This document shows, in pieces, positions 31,726 through 40,084 of a stretch of 61,323 nucleotides of DNA. Source of the stretch: a virus; IMG/VR virus record IMGVR_UViG_3300044714_000062, positions 1 through 61,323 of that record; one strand, 5' to 3'. Positions within the stretch are counted from its first letter, which is position 1, and each line of letters opens with the position of its first letter. The notes beneath the pieces were generated by a model. That model saw only the letters and a program-made list of their open reading frames with translations, did no database searches and was not told the DNA's origin. Position numbers and translations under genes: made by a program.

Positions 31726-33480
31726 TTAGAAGGCGTAGCCGCCGAGGGTCGGTTCGGTCGGGGCAGCCGAGAAAGACGTGCCCACCTTGAACGGTTTCCC
31801 GCCAGCGAACTGCAACGACGGGCCATAACGCACCAGCAGCGCAATGTACGCATACACCTGGAACCGGATCTGCAATGTGCCGGACACGACCTCGGGCAGC
31901 ACCCGGGCGCGGAGGTCCGACTCGAAGAACCAGATGTCATCGAACTTCGCTGTCAGGCAGTACGAGAACAGTTCGGAGCCCGATGTGATGAGGGCTTCCA
32001 CTGCTTTGTTCGCTGCCGCGATGATGCTCGCGGAGCTGCCGGTCGCTGTGCTGTTCGCGGACGGCAGGATCGGCGGGATGTTCGCCGACTGGTACACCGA
32101 CGGCCCGAGCGGGGTTTTCAACAGGAACCCCTCAGCTTCCGTGTCCGCCGCGAGCTCACCCGCAATATTGAAGTTCGGGAAGTCCGAGGCGTTGACGAGC
32201 AGCCGTCCCTTTTCCGATTCGGTGTCCGTCGCCGACGCGAGGTACGCGCCGAACGCCGGGTTGATGACATGGTGGACGTTCTGGACGTTGAAGCGTTCCT
32301 TAGCGATATGCGACCAGTTGGCGCCCATCGCAGCGAACATCACCTGCGGTGTGAGAGCCGACGTGGATTCCCTGCGGCCCGCTTTCCATTCGTTCGCCCC
32401 GGCGCCAACCGAGGGGAACAGTCCCCGGATGGTGCCGGCGTTCAGGGTCGTGTAGTTCAGGCCCTGCCCGTAGGACACGTTCTGGTCGAGCTTCAGGTGG
32501 TAGTCCGCCAGCAGGTCTTCCTGGACGACACGGTCGAACACCTGGCCGGGAGACTGCTCGATCAACTGGATCGCTACGTCCTCCTGGCCCGCCAACGTCT
32601 TCACGGCAGCTTCGACGTATTCCGATTCGATGTCCCGTGAGGCGACCCCGGCGTTATCCGCGAGCTGCGGTGCGACTTCCGCGCCGAGCTTGATCTTCGG
32701 AAGTTTGATCGTGTCCGTCCCCAACGGCACCGGCATATTGCGGCACAGGGGGGCAATGACACGCCCAGCACGAAGCGCCGGAATGAAATCGTCCTCCACG
32801 AGCCACAATGGCGGCACGAATTCCCCGCCGGAGCCGGGGGCACGCGACGGGTTGGCGCGCTGTTCAAACGCCCGACGCTCAAACGGAGAGGTCGTCAGAT
32901 CGCCACTGAGGCCGAGACTGGTTCGGAACTCACGCTCCGCGGCCTGGAGCTGGTCTTCCGCCGCGCGCTGTGCTGCTTTCTCGCGCTTCTCGACGGTCTC
33001 CTCCATCATCTTGCCGTGCCGCTCGCGCCGTTCGTCCGCCGCAGCCCAACCGCCGTCCGGCTGGAACCGGCCCCGCAGACTGTTCTCCGAGCCGATCAGG
33101 TCGCGGAAGAAGCTGACCTCGTGCGCGTTGTCCTTGCGATACACCATCGGCTCCGAGATAACTTCCGCGTCGATGGTGTGCGCGTCCGCAACCTTGCGGC
33201 GCTCCGCGCGTTTCTGGAGAGTGTCGATTCGCTCGTTGATCGCTTTGTCCTGGCGATCGAACTCGCGGCTTTCTGTTTTGAACTCTTCCTCGGCGGCGTT
33301 GTAAGCGTCGCGCTCCTCCTCGGAGGGCCGCTCGTCGTCCTTCTCTGCTTTCATCCGCTCGTCGAACTCGACGCGCTCCTTCTCGCGGCTGTCGATCAGC
33401 TCATCCCATTTCGTGCTGATCTCCGCACGCTGGTCTTTGAGCCCATCGAGAACCGTAGGCTCCGCTGTTACTGTAGCCAT
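31726..33480 (-). CDS. Major capsid protein A (HK97 fold) with N-terminal delta domain
   Basis: 584 residues, SD gaaaggaagg. Residues 1-105 are a highly charged coiled coil, a scaffolding delta domain to be cut off by the prohead protease. The mature fold begins near 215: SGGEFVPPLWLVED, PLGTDTIKLPKI, VAIQLIEQSPGQVFDRVVQEDL, and the closing P-domain LPEVVSGTLQIRFQVYAYIALLVRYG. It is a homologue of capsid protein B (35086-36285), sharing the GGEF-PP-W, EQSP and SGTL-RF elements. Confidence 0.9.
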   Translation of the reverse strand: MATVTAEPTVLDGLKDQRAEISTKWDELIDSREKERVEFDERMKAEKDDERPSEEERDAYNAAEEEFKTESREFDRQDKAINERIDTLQKRAERRKVADAHTIDAEVISEPMVYRKDNAHEVSFFRDLIGSENSLRGRFQPDGGWAAADERRERHGKMMEETVEKREKAAQRAAEDQLQAAEREFRTSLGLSGDLTTSPFERRAFEQRANPSRAPGSGGEFVPPLWLVEDDFIPALRAGRVIAPLCRNMPVPLGTDTIKLPKIKLGAEVAPQLADNAGVASRDIESEYVEAAVKTLAGQEDVAIQLIEQSPGQVFDRVVQEDLLADYHLKLDQNVSYGQGLNYTTLNAGTIRGLFPSVGAGANEWKAGRRESTSALTPQVMFAAMGANWSHIAKERFNVQNVHHVINPAFGAYLASATDTESEKGRLLVNASDFPNFNIAGELAADTEAEGFLLKTPLGPSVYQSANIPPILPSANSTATGSSASIIAAANKAVEALITSGSELFSYCLTAKFDDIWFFESDLRARVLPEVVSGTLQIRFQVYAYIALLVRYGPSLQFAGGKPFKVGTSFSAAPTEPTLGGYAF

Positions 33481-33500
33481 GATCCTTCCTTTCGGGAGAT

Positions 33501-33515
33501 GCCCCCGATGGGGGC
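33501..33515 (-). promoter_or_regulatory. Short GC hairpin in the leader of capsid gene A
   Basis: gccccc-gat-gggggc forms a 6-bp GC stem with a 3-nt loop 21 bp upstream of the ATG, just above the SD. It lies in the 125-bp gap that separates the lipoprotein gene from capsid gene A. It may be a processing or stabilising hairpin that sets high capsid expression. Confidence 0.4.
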
Positions 33516-33605
33516 TTGGGTGGTTATCTCCGGGCGGTGCTCGACTTCAGGCGGCGGTGCGCGTGTAACGGCGTCCAACGGCCATCGCGGAGTCCAACGC
33601 GGGTA

Positions 33606-34787
33606 CTATGATTCGGCTTCGACGAGCGATACGCTCGCGTTGTTGTTGTCCCAGACATTGCCCGACCAGATGAAGTTTGCACCCGATGGGCAATAGGACG
33701 GTTCGCTTACGGTCGGGCAGCCCCAGATACTTTGCGAGCCGCCGCGCGGGAAATAGCCATATTCATCGAATCCTTGATTCCATTTGCCGGTGTTCGCGCC
33801 TTTGCAGAGGTAGTCACCCCCCGAGGTTCCTTCGGCACCGAGGCAGCGAGCAAAACGGTTGCCTCTGATGACCGCCGTAGAAGTACCAGCGCCGCTGCTC
33901 TTGACTTTCCCGCACATCGAGAACTGCTCTTTCGCGCCAGCGACCAGGCTTTCTTCGACGGTCATGTGGTCTTTGCACGCCGGTTTCGTTTCTTCGTTGG
34001 TGTTCAGGAAGATGATCGCGACGTTGTTTTCGGGGTTCAGCAGCGTGTCCTTCTTCGCGACCACCGAGGTTTCGTTGGCGTACCAGTCCTCGCGGTGCTG
34101 CGACGCATCCGGGAGATCGGCGTTCGCGAGGATATAGCTTTCCTTCGCTTCCGCTTCGCCCAACAGGCACTCGACGCAGGACCGGAAGACGTCTTTGGTG
34201 ACTTTGAGGTTCGAGTCGCCCCCGCTGAGGTTTTCGCCCTTCACGCCGTCATCGATATATTCGGTGTTCTGGTGAACACCTTCGACCGTGGAGTTTTCCA
34301 GTGTGAAGACCGTCGTGCCGAGGATCTGGATGACCGCCGTCCCGTCTTTCGGGACATCCGCCTTGAGGCAGTCCTTGTTGAACAGCCACCCGCTGCCCTG
34401 ATTTTCCAGGTACACCGAGCCGCCTTCGGGGACCGAAATGTCCTTTTCTTTGACTTCTTTATGGCTCCCCAAGTAGCTTTCGAGTTCCACGAGGGTCATG
34501 CTCGCCAGTTCGGAGCATTTCTTCCCCGTGGCTGCTTCGGCCCCCACGTTTTCAGGGGACGGGAACGCCCCGCCGGCGAGCGGGCCACTCGTACAGCCAG
34601 TGAGGCGTGTGGTGCCTTCCGTTTCGGGGTTCTCGAAGCATCCAGTGTGCGTCGTTTTGACGACGGGGTTACAGACCCCATGGGCGCCCACCACGCACGG
34701 TCCGGGGTTGACTACATCCCCATATCGCTTCCTCGCCGCACACCCCGATAGGCCGACCAGGATGGCTAGCAGTATCACCCAGCGCAT
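33606..34787 (-). CDS. Lipoprotein-like right-handed beta-helix protein inside the capsid block
   Basis: 393 residues. The N-terminus is a bacterial lipoprotein signal: basic start, LLAILVGLSGCA lipobox (Cys 16). The remainder is cysteine-rich with repeated short strands (GGSVYLENQGSGWLFNKDC, AVIQILGTTVFTLENSTVEG, STAVIRGNRFARCLG, NFIWSGNVWDNNN), as in pectate-lyase-type beta helices. It sits between two major capsid genes and would be made late with the virion. A lipid-anchored beta helix could coat the host surface or mask receptors; an alternative is a virion appendage whose N-terminus mimics a lipobox. Confidence 0.6.
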   Translation of the reverse strand: MRWVILLAILVGLSGCAARKRYGDVVNPGPCVVGAHGVCNPVVKTTHTGCFENPETEGTTRLTGCTSGPLAGGAFPSPENVGAEAATGKKCSELASMTLVELESYLGSHKEVKEKDISVPEGGSVYLENQGSGWLFNKDCLKADVPKDGTAVIQILGTTVFTLENSTVEGVHQNTEYIDDGVKGENLSGGDSNLKVTKDVFRSCVECLLGEAEAKESYILANADLPDASQHREDWYANETSVVAKKDTLLNPENNVAIIFLNTNEETKPACKDHMTVEESLVAGAKEQFSMCGKVKSSGAGTSTAVIRGNRFARCLGAEGTSGGDYLCKGANTGKWNQGFDEYGYFPRGGSQSIWGCPTVSEPSYCPSGANFIWSGNVWDNNNASVSLVEAES

Positions 34788-35086
34788 CAGACCTCTACGA
34801 CCGTCAGCGTGCTATTGCTAGAAGCAATCGCAGTAACGGAGCCCGTCCAGACCATGGGGCCTATCATTCCGTTCCAAGAGCCGCCTTCCTTGGCGATCAG
34901 AATCCCTTCTTCTGCTTTAGCCGTTTTACCTAGCCCGAGGTAGATCGCGTTAGAAGAAATATTGACGAACTGGCACCCGTTGCGGTTTTCGTTCGCTTTT
35001 AGGACTTCTTTACTCGCGGATTCTACGACAAAGGTATTCGGGCTCGACGTCGTTACTTCACTAATCCTGTCACCTACTTGGGGCAT
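34787..35086 (-). CDS. Small capsid-associated beta protein
   Basis: 99 residues from MPQVGDRISEV at 35086, overlapping the capsid B stop (TGATG). Core GCQFVNISSNAIYLGLGKTAKAEEGILIAKEGGSW then TLTVVEV resembles small phage structural proteins of the IYLGxG type. Probably a decoration or stabilising protein of capsid B. Confidence 0.6.
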   Translation of the reverse strand: MPQVGDRISEVTTSSPNTFVVESASKEVLKANENRNGCQFVNISSNAIYLGLGKTAKAEEGILIAKEGGSWNGMIGPMVWTGSVTAIASSNSTLTVVEV

Positions 35087-36285
35087 CACTTGAACCCTTC
35101 TACTGGCGTCATGCCAGTACCGACAAGCTTGGAGACACCCGAAGGGTACCGGCCGAGGATCGCCGCAACAGTCCTGCGCAAAGCGAACCGCACTTCCAGG
35201 GTTCCCGAGAGCACATCCGACTCGATCATCGTGACGGGCGCCGAGTCGAACAACACCATGTCCTTCGGGCGCAGCGCGAAGATCGCATCCTGTTCTTTGG
35301 TAGCGCCGTACACGGGCTGGATCGCATCATCCAGGTACACGCCGACGCTCGCAAAGCCCGCATTAGGAAAGTCGGAGTCAGGATAGTCTTCAATACTCAG
35401 CGGCCGGTTCGAGTTATCCTCAGAGGTCGCTAGCCAGAAGAAGCGGCTCGTGTTCACCACAAGCGCTTCCGGTGGTTTGCGGCGTTTCACACCGACCTGG
35501 GCGAGGATTTCGCCGATCTTCGGGACCATCGCGGTCCCCGTGGGCGACCCGCTCGTGTACACAACTTCGTTCGTCCCGGAGAGTTCGATGAGGCCATACC
35601 ATTCTTCGTATTTAGGCCCCAGCCCGTTGATAAACGCTTTCTCCACATCGAAGTCAGACGACTCGAACATGTCTTTGAAGACCACCCAGTCCAGGTGAGC
35701 GCCAATCGGGGACTGCTCCAGGCTCTCGATAGGCCAGTCCGAGATACCCGCAAAGATCACCGCGGGGGACGATGCCGCTTCTGTCGTGAACCCTAAGCTA
35801 TCCACCGGAGAGTTCGGGACCTGTGTACTGACCGTTGAGCCCGTGATGACCCTCGGCAGGTTCACCGACGACACGCCCCTCGGCAGGTCGAACGTCGGGA
35901 TTAGGCGCTGCAATACGGGGCTCGACCGGCGAGCCGTCGCGAACATCTCGTTCACCCACCACGGCGGGGCGAACTCGCCGCCATATCCGATCTTCAAAGA
36001 CGGGTTCACGCGGTACTCGAACTCCGCGCCCTCCAAGCTCCGCGTCTCGTACTTCGGCATCGCGTCCATCTGGCGCCCATGCTGCGCCAGGCGCTCCCGG
36101 GCGGCCGTGTTGCCGCCATAGCGCGGTTCAGCCAGCGCCAGGTCAGACAGGTAGCTGCGGCCGTCGAACTGGTACACCAAGGGCTCCCGGACATGGCGGT
36201 GCGCGTTCGCCTCCGCGGTCTCCGCAAGGGCGCGCTCCTCCTGGGTGGGCTGCTCCTGTAGACGCTCAGCGGTTGTGGTCTCCAT
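35086..36285 (-). CDS. Major capsid protein B (HK97 fold)
   Basis: 399 residues from METTTAERLQEQ at 36285; the longer frame overlaps another gene. N-terminal 80 residues are charged. The fold is seen in YGGEFAPPWWVNEMFATARR, DLPRGVSSVNLPRVITG, DWPIESLEQSPIGAHLDWVVFKDM, and VLSGTLEVRFALRRTVAAILGRYP. Homologous along its length to capsid protein A but lacking the long coiled-coil delta domain. Located directly after the protease and a small zinc protein, the standard major capsid position. Confidence 0.88.
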   Translation of the reverse strand: METTTAERLQEQPTQEERALAETAEANAHRHVREPLVYQFDGRSYLSDLALAEPRYGGNTAARERLAQHGRQMDAMPKYETRSLEGAEFEYRVNPSLKIGYGGEFAPPWWVNEMFATARRSSPVLQRLIPTFDLPRGVSSVNLPRVITGSTVSTQVPNSPVDSLGFTTEAASSPAVIFAGISDWPIESLEQSPIGAHLDWVVFKDMFESSDFDVEKAFINGLGPKYEEWYGLIELSGTNEVVYTSGSPTGTAMVPKIGEILAQVGVKRRKPPEALVVNTSRFFWLATSEDNSNRPLSIEDYPDSDFPNAGFASVGVYLDDAIQPVYGATKEQDAIFALRPKDMVLFDSAPVTMIESDVLSGTLEVRFALRRTVAAILGRYPSGVSKLVGTGMTPVEGFK

Positions 36286-36494
36286 CACTCCCCCTCCGTC
36301 TGGCGTATGCAGAGCATGATCGGCTCGCCATTCCTCGGGCACGGGCACCAGTGGGTCATCGGCGGTTCGCCGTCCTCTAACTCCAGCGGGAAGGTCAGCG
36401 GTTTGAAGGTCAAGCCCTCGTGACCGTCGCCGTGACACCGCGCGCACCCTTTGATGCTCGTTTTGATGGGCTCGGGCAGCTTGATCGCCTCCAT
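36285..36494 (-). CDS. Small zinc-binding protein
   Basis: 69 residues. CARCHGDGHEG (DnaJ-type CxxCxGxG-like) and HWCPCP, enough ligands for one zinc. It is coupled to the protease stop (TGATG) and to capsid B (1-bp overlap). Perhaps an assembly chaperone; compare the CxxCxGxG insert in the protease. Confidence 0.6.
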   Translation of the reverse strand: MEAIKLPEPIKTSIKGCARCHGDGHEGLTFKPLTFPLELEDGEPPMTHWCPCPRNGEPIMLCIRQTEGE

Positions 36495-37681
36495 CACGCG
36501 GCCCTCGCTATCGCTTTCGCCCTACGCGCCCGCTCGGCCTCCACGCCCGTCGGGATCAAGACCGCCAGCGGGTCCGCTGTGAGCGGCGGCGTGGGGTCGG
36601 GCTCGTCGGGGGCGCCAAGAATGTCATCGATTTCGCCCTTGATCGCTTCGAGTTTCTGTTTCTTCGCGTTACTGAGGGCTTTCCCGATGCGGTCCTCGTC
36701 GATCCGCAGCTCGAACGCGCCGGCATCGGAGCGCATCGTGATGGTGCCCGACGTGTCCGCGTTCGCGCCGTGCGTGACCATGCTCACGTCGCCCTTATGG
36801 ATCGTCGCGGCCCGTACGACACGTTTGCGGTCACCGTCCGTCCAATCGTCGTCGGTGGCCTTGAACGCGAAGCTCATTTCCGTCAGGTCGCCGCGTTTCA
36901 TCTTCGGCACCAACGCCTGCACATCCGGGTCGGATGGATCGAGGTCCGCGTCCACTTTCAGGCCACGGGTGTCTTCGCTCAACGTCATCGTGCCCGAGCG
37001 AGTCCTAGCTAGCGGGAGTCCTTCGTGGTTGATGAGCAGCACCACGTCCGGGTCTTCGCCCAAGCAGCGCCGGAACGCCCCCCGTGCGAAGGTCTCCTCG
37101 AACCGGCCGACCATGTACGGGATCTCCGTCGTGCTCGCGTACCCCGAGAACCGCAGCCCACCATCGGACGTTTCGCGGATCTCGACTTCGGCTGTGAAGT
37201 CGCGGCGCTCGACGGTACCCTCGATGCTTTCCCGGACACGCTTACGGCGCTCCAGCTCCGCATCGTCTGCCGAGTTGTGCTGTTGGCCGCCAGCTTCGAC
37301 TTCCCCGGTCCCTTCGCACGTTTCGCAGGTAGCGTCGTCCGTCCCGTCGCCCCCGCATGTCGGGCAGACCTCCATGCCAGGCTTGAGTACGCGCGTCTCG
37401 GCGTCGGTCTCGGCCGCACGCCAGCTTTCGGGGAGGCTTGCTGTCGCCTTCAACGCCTCAGCACGCCCCTTGATGTACGCCTTCACCGCGTCACGCACAG
37501 CATCCGGGGCTCGCCCGAGTGCCTGCACGGCGTTCGAGAGGTCGGCGGTGTCCGCGATCGGGAAGCTGTAATGGCCGTCCGGGTTTTTGTACGCCTTCCC
37601 TTCCTTGCCGAGCGTTTCGACCTGCGCGTCGGTGTACTTGGCGCGTAGCTCTGCCTCTGCGCGTATCTCATCATCGGACAT
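36494..37681 (-). CDS. HK97-type prohead protease with zinc-finger insertion
   Basis: 395 residues from MSDDEIRAEAEL at 37681. Residues 10-90 match a small helical domain (GKAYKNPDGHYSFPIADTADL...RAEAL) seen fused to some phage proteases. Residues 103-128 are a DnaJ-like zinc finger (C106, C109, C119, C122). Residues 160-340 form the S78/U35 protease: YMVGRFEETFARGAF, LLINHEG with H219, and DLTEMSFAF with S270. It would trim scaffold from the two capsid proteins. The zinc finger is not part of the classical HK97 enzyme. Confidence 0.85.
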   Translation of the reverse strand: MSDDEIRAEAELRAKYTDAQVETLGKEGKAYKNPDGHYSFPIADTADLSNAVQALGRAPDAVRDAVKAYIKGRAEALKATASLPESWRAAETDAETRVLKPGMEVCPTCGGDGTDDATCETCEGTGEVEAGGQQHNSADDAELERRKRVRESIEGTVERRDFTAEVEIRETSDGGLRFSGYASTTEIPYMVGRFEETFARGAFRRCLGEDPDVVLLINHEGLPLARTRSGTMTLSEDTRGLKVDADLDPSDPDVQALVPKMKRGDLTEMSFAFKATDDDWTDGDRKRVVRAATIHKGDVSMVTHGANADTSGTITMRSDAGAFELRIDEDRIGKALSNAKKQKLEAIKGEIDDILGAPDEPDPTPPLTADPLAVLIPTGVEAERARRAKAIARAA

Positions 37682-37688
37682 TTGCACC

Positions 37689-39035
37689 TCACTTCGTGGG
37701 TACCGGCACGTTCTTCTTGGGGCCTTTACCGTTCGCCTTCGGCGCTTCAACTTCGCCTTCAGGCGGCACGGCTCCGAATGGCGCGGGCGGCGGGTCGTCT
37801 TCGTGCTTTTCCGCTTCCTTCAATTCCTGCAACGCTTTTTCCAACAGCTCCGTGTTGATCGGCGTGAACACCTTCTTACCTTCACCGTTCGGCAACGGGG
37901 GCATGTCGAAGAACTTGCCGCGGATCTCGTCCGCGATCGTCATACCACCCAGCATCAAAAGGGAACCCGTCTGTGCGCGTTCTAGTTCGCTGCCCCGAAT
38001 GCGATGGCTGATATCGAAGTCAACGAAGTTCCTTGGCGGCAGGCATTCCGTTAGTGCGCGCGCCACCCGGCAGGTGTAGCCCACCAGGCAGTTGGCGACG
38101 AAGGTGCGCTCCTGCTGCTCGATGCCACGCCCAAAGCTCGTGCTGCGTTCGTTCAAGCCGACCATGTGCGGGGGGATACGGAATATGACCCCGCTGATTT
38201 CCTCCGCAGAGTATTTGCGGGCTTCAAGAAGCTGCTGGTCGGCGGGGCTGAGCTGGATCGGGTTGAACTTCGCGCCCTCCGTCAACACCGCCGGCAAACT
38301 CGACTTGGCTGGCCCCTGGTGCGCCGCGTTCCACGACGCCGCCATCTGCTTCGTAGCGGGTTCGCTCAACCCGTTCGGGACTTCGATCACGCCTCGCGGG
38401 TCCGCGCCGTTGGCGTACACGTTCGCTGCGAACACATCCATCACATGGGCGACACCGAACGAATACTTCATCACCTGGATCGGGTTGAGGCCGAGGAGAT
38501 GGCCTGGCATCGTCTGATAGCGGACGTGGAAGACGTCTTCGGTGGGGATGGGTTTCCCCGCGAAGAACCACAAGACCTCGCCGTTCAGCTTCACTTCGGG
38601 CCGCACCACGTCGGGTGAGACGGGCATGATCTGGGTGGGGTACCCCATGTCGTCCCGTTCGATGATCTGCCCGAAGAAGTTGCCTCGCAGGGCCAGCGCC
38701 CAGATGAACATGACGAGCCAGTCCGTGAGGCTGATCGGCTCGTATGGTCGTTCCAGCAGCGGTGGGAGCTTGGTTTCTTTCGCTGTGACCTGGTTAGCGG
38801 GCTTGTCGAGCACCCTGAGCGGCAGGGAGGCCACGGAGTCCGCGAGAAGGGCGCAACAGCCGTACACGGCCGCGATCTGGCTCGCGCTCTCCGTCGTGAC
38901 ATGCAACCCACCAACCGACCCACCAACCGAGCCTGGTGCTGGCGGCGCGGTGCTTCCCCATTCCAAAAAAGGATTGGCGCCGCGTGCCTCAAGTACGTTG
39001 GCGACCGCCCGGCGTACCATCGATGACACGGGCAT
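37689..39035 (-). CDS. Portal protein, HK97 family
   Basis: 448 residues from the ATG at 39035 (SD gaggggg; a GTG lies one codon before). Family pattern: AVYGCCALLADSVASLPLRV, GNFFGQIIER, VFHVRYQTMPGHLLGLNPIQV, GVIEVPNGLSEPATKQMA, IPPHMVGLNERSTSFGRGIEQQ. Forms the dodecameric DNA channel at the capsid vertex. Directly upstream of the protease gene (7-bp gap), downstream of three small genes and the terminase. Confidence 0.93.
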   Translation of the reverse strand: MPVSSMVRRAVANVLEARGANPFLEWGSTAPPAPGSVGGSVGGLHVTTESASQIAAVYGCCALLADSVASLPLRVLDKPANQVTAKETKLPPLLERPYEPISLTDWLVMFIWALALRGNFFGQIIERDDMGYPTQIMPVSPDVVRPEVKLNGEVLWFFAGKPIPTEDVFHVRYQTMPGHLLGLNPIQVMKYSFGVAHVMDVFAANVYANGADPRGVIEVPNGLSEPATKQMAASWNAAHQGPAKSSLPAVLTEGAKFNPIQLSPADQQLLEARKYSAEEISGVIFRIPPHMVGLNERSTSFGRGIEQQERTFVANCLVGYTCRVARALTECLPPRNFVDFDISHRIRGSELERAQTGSLLMLGGMTIADEIRGKFFDMPPLPNGEGKKVFTPINTELLEKALQELKEAEKHEDDPPPAPFGAVPPEGEVEAPKANGKGPKKNVPVPTK

Positions 39036-39077
39036 CACCCCCTCGGGGTAGACTTAGGGGATGGATCAAACGGCCAA

Positions 39078-39311
39078 TCAAGCGGCCTGCTGAGCCCGTC
39101 GCTGCTGCCGCTCCAAGCGCCGTCGAGCAAGCAGACCCCGAGCCTTGACCCACACGGCCGTCGCCCGCTTGAGCCGCACGTTGTCCGCTGCAACCCCAAG
39201 AAACAACAAGCACGGTGCGGCAGCGATCAGCGCCCAGCCGGGGTTGGTGAGGTAGTCCACTCCGGCGACGAGGCTGGCGAGGCCGGATAGCTCAAGCAGG
39301 TTCGAGAGCAT
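39078..39311 (-). CDS. Small membrane protein
   Basis: 77 residues. Hydrophobic N-terminal two-thirds (ASLVAGVDYLTNPGWALIAAAPCLLFLGVAA) with one or two TM helices and a strongly basic tail (RRRLERQQRRAQQ). Starts by 1-bp overlap with the next gene. Function unknown. Confidence 0.6.
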   Translation of the reverse strand: MLSNLLELSGLASLVAGVDYLTNPGWALIAAAPCLLFLGVAADNVRLKRATAVWVKARGLLARRRLERQQRRAQQAA

Positions 39312-39502
39312 CAGCCTTTGCGTTTCTTCCGCTTCGGCAGTTCGCGGGCGAACCCGAACGGCACCTTCTTGGGCTTCGCCTTAGCCTTGGCTTTCTTCTT
39401 CGCGGGCGTCGCTGCGGGCTCGATGACCTGGATGCGCTCAGGGCTCGCCGCGTCGCTGCTGTTCACGAACCACGGTTCCCCGGACCACTCGTTCCAGCGC
39501 AT
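39311..39502 (-). CDS. Small lysine-rich protein
   Basis: 63 residues, ending in a Lys/Ala-rich tail (KKKAKAKAKPKK ... KRKKRKG) that looks nucleic-acid binding. Between terminase and portal, so a packaging-associated role is possible. Confidence 0.6.
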   Translation of the reverse strand: MRWNEWSGEPWFVNSSDAASPERIQVIEPAATPAKKKAKAKAKPKKVPFGFARELPKRKKRKG

Positions 39503-39780
39503 TACTCGTAGGCGATGATCGCGGAGGCCCGCACGTTGTACGGCGAGCCGTTCGGGTTTTCCAGGTGGAGCACCGCGTCGGGCGCGGGAAGGCCCTCACC
39601 GTTCAAAGCGGCGACCACGGGTGCGACGTCTCGCAGGTTGATCGTCTTGCCTGTGACGAGTTCGATGCTGCCCGGCTCGGCCGGTGGAATGTCGGGCTCC
39701 GGGGCCATCTCGGGCTCAACGGGAGCTGGCGCCTCGGGTGCCTCTGACTGGACTGCGGGGTCAGCAATTGAAGCCTCCAT
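39502..39780 (-). CDS. Small acidic protein with proline-rich linker
   Basis: 92 residues from MEASIADPAVQ at 39780 (SD gaaaggggg). Pro/Glu-rich first half and a small folded end (INLRDVAPVVAALNGEG, VLHLENPNG). First gene of the head operon below the plus-strand insert. No family recognised. Confidence 0.6.
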   Translation of the reverse strand: MEASIADPAVQSEAPEAPAPVEPEMAPEPDIPPAEPGSIELVTGKTINLRDVAPVVAALNGEGLPAPDAVLHLENPNGSPYNVRASAIIAYE

Positions 39781-39797
39781 GAGGCCCCCTTTCTGGT

Positions 39798-39803
39798 TAT
39801 ACT
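39798..39803 (+). promoter_or_regulatory. -10 element (TATACT) for a leaderless plus-strand operon
   Basis: TATACT ends 8 bp before the ATG at 39812, giving a predicted transcription start at about 39810 and a 2-nt leader. No SD is present. It overlaps the SD region of the divergent gene starting at 39780. Confidence 0.55.
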
Positions 39804-39811
39804 TACATAGG

Positions 39812-40084
39812 ATGGGTGAGGGCTTGGACAAAGCTGTTGCGACCGACGCCCCGGAGAGCTACTTCTTCGGGCCGGTCCACGGGATCAATCTCTCCGACGA
39901 GCAGGCCGTAGACCTGATTCGCTGCATCCCCGGCTCCCGATGCCTTCCCGAGGTACTGATGGGCTACCTTGGCCGACGCTGGCAGTGGACGAACGGCCTC
40001 ATCCTCACCTACGAGGGGAAAACCAAACAGTTCCGGCTCCAGTCCAATGGGCAGCAGTTCGAGACCGGAGCGTTCGACCGATGA
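39812..40084 (+). CDS. Plus-strand small protein (first of a four-gene insert)
   Basis: 90 residues, start MGEGLDKAVATDAPE. Compact alpha/beta composition (VHGINLSDEQAVDLIRC; NGLILTYEGKTKQF). Leaderless by promoter position. Ends ATGA-overlapped with an RHH-like gene, forming a strand-reversed cassette between terminase and portal genes. Confidence 0.65.
   Translation: MGEGLDKAVATDAPESYFFGPVHGINLSDEQAVDLIRCIPGSRCLPEVLMGYLGRRWQWTNGLILTYEGKTKQFRLQSNGQQFETGAFDR

Noticed and set aside
33732-34751. 339-residue plus-strand ORF opposite the beta-helix lipoprotein
   Set aside because: No SD and no protein-like motifs; the minus-strand frame carries a lipobox and repeated strands.
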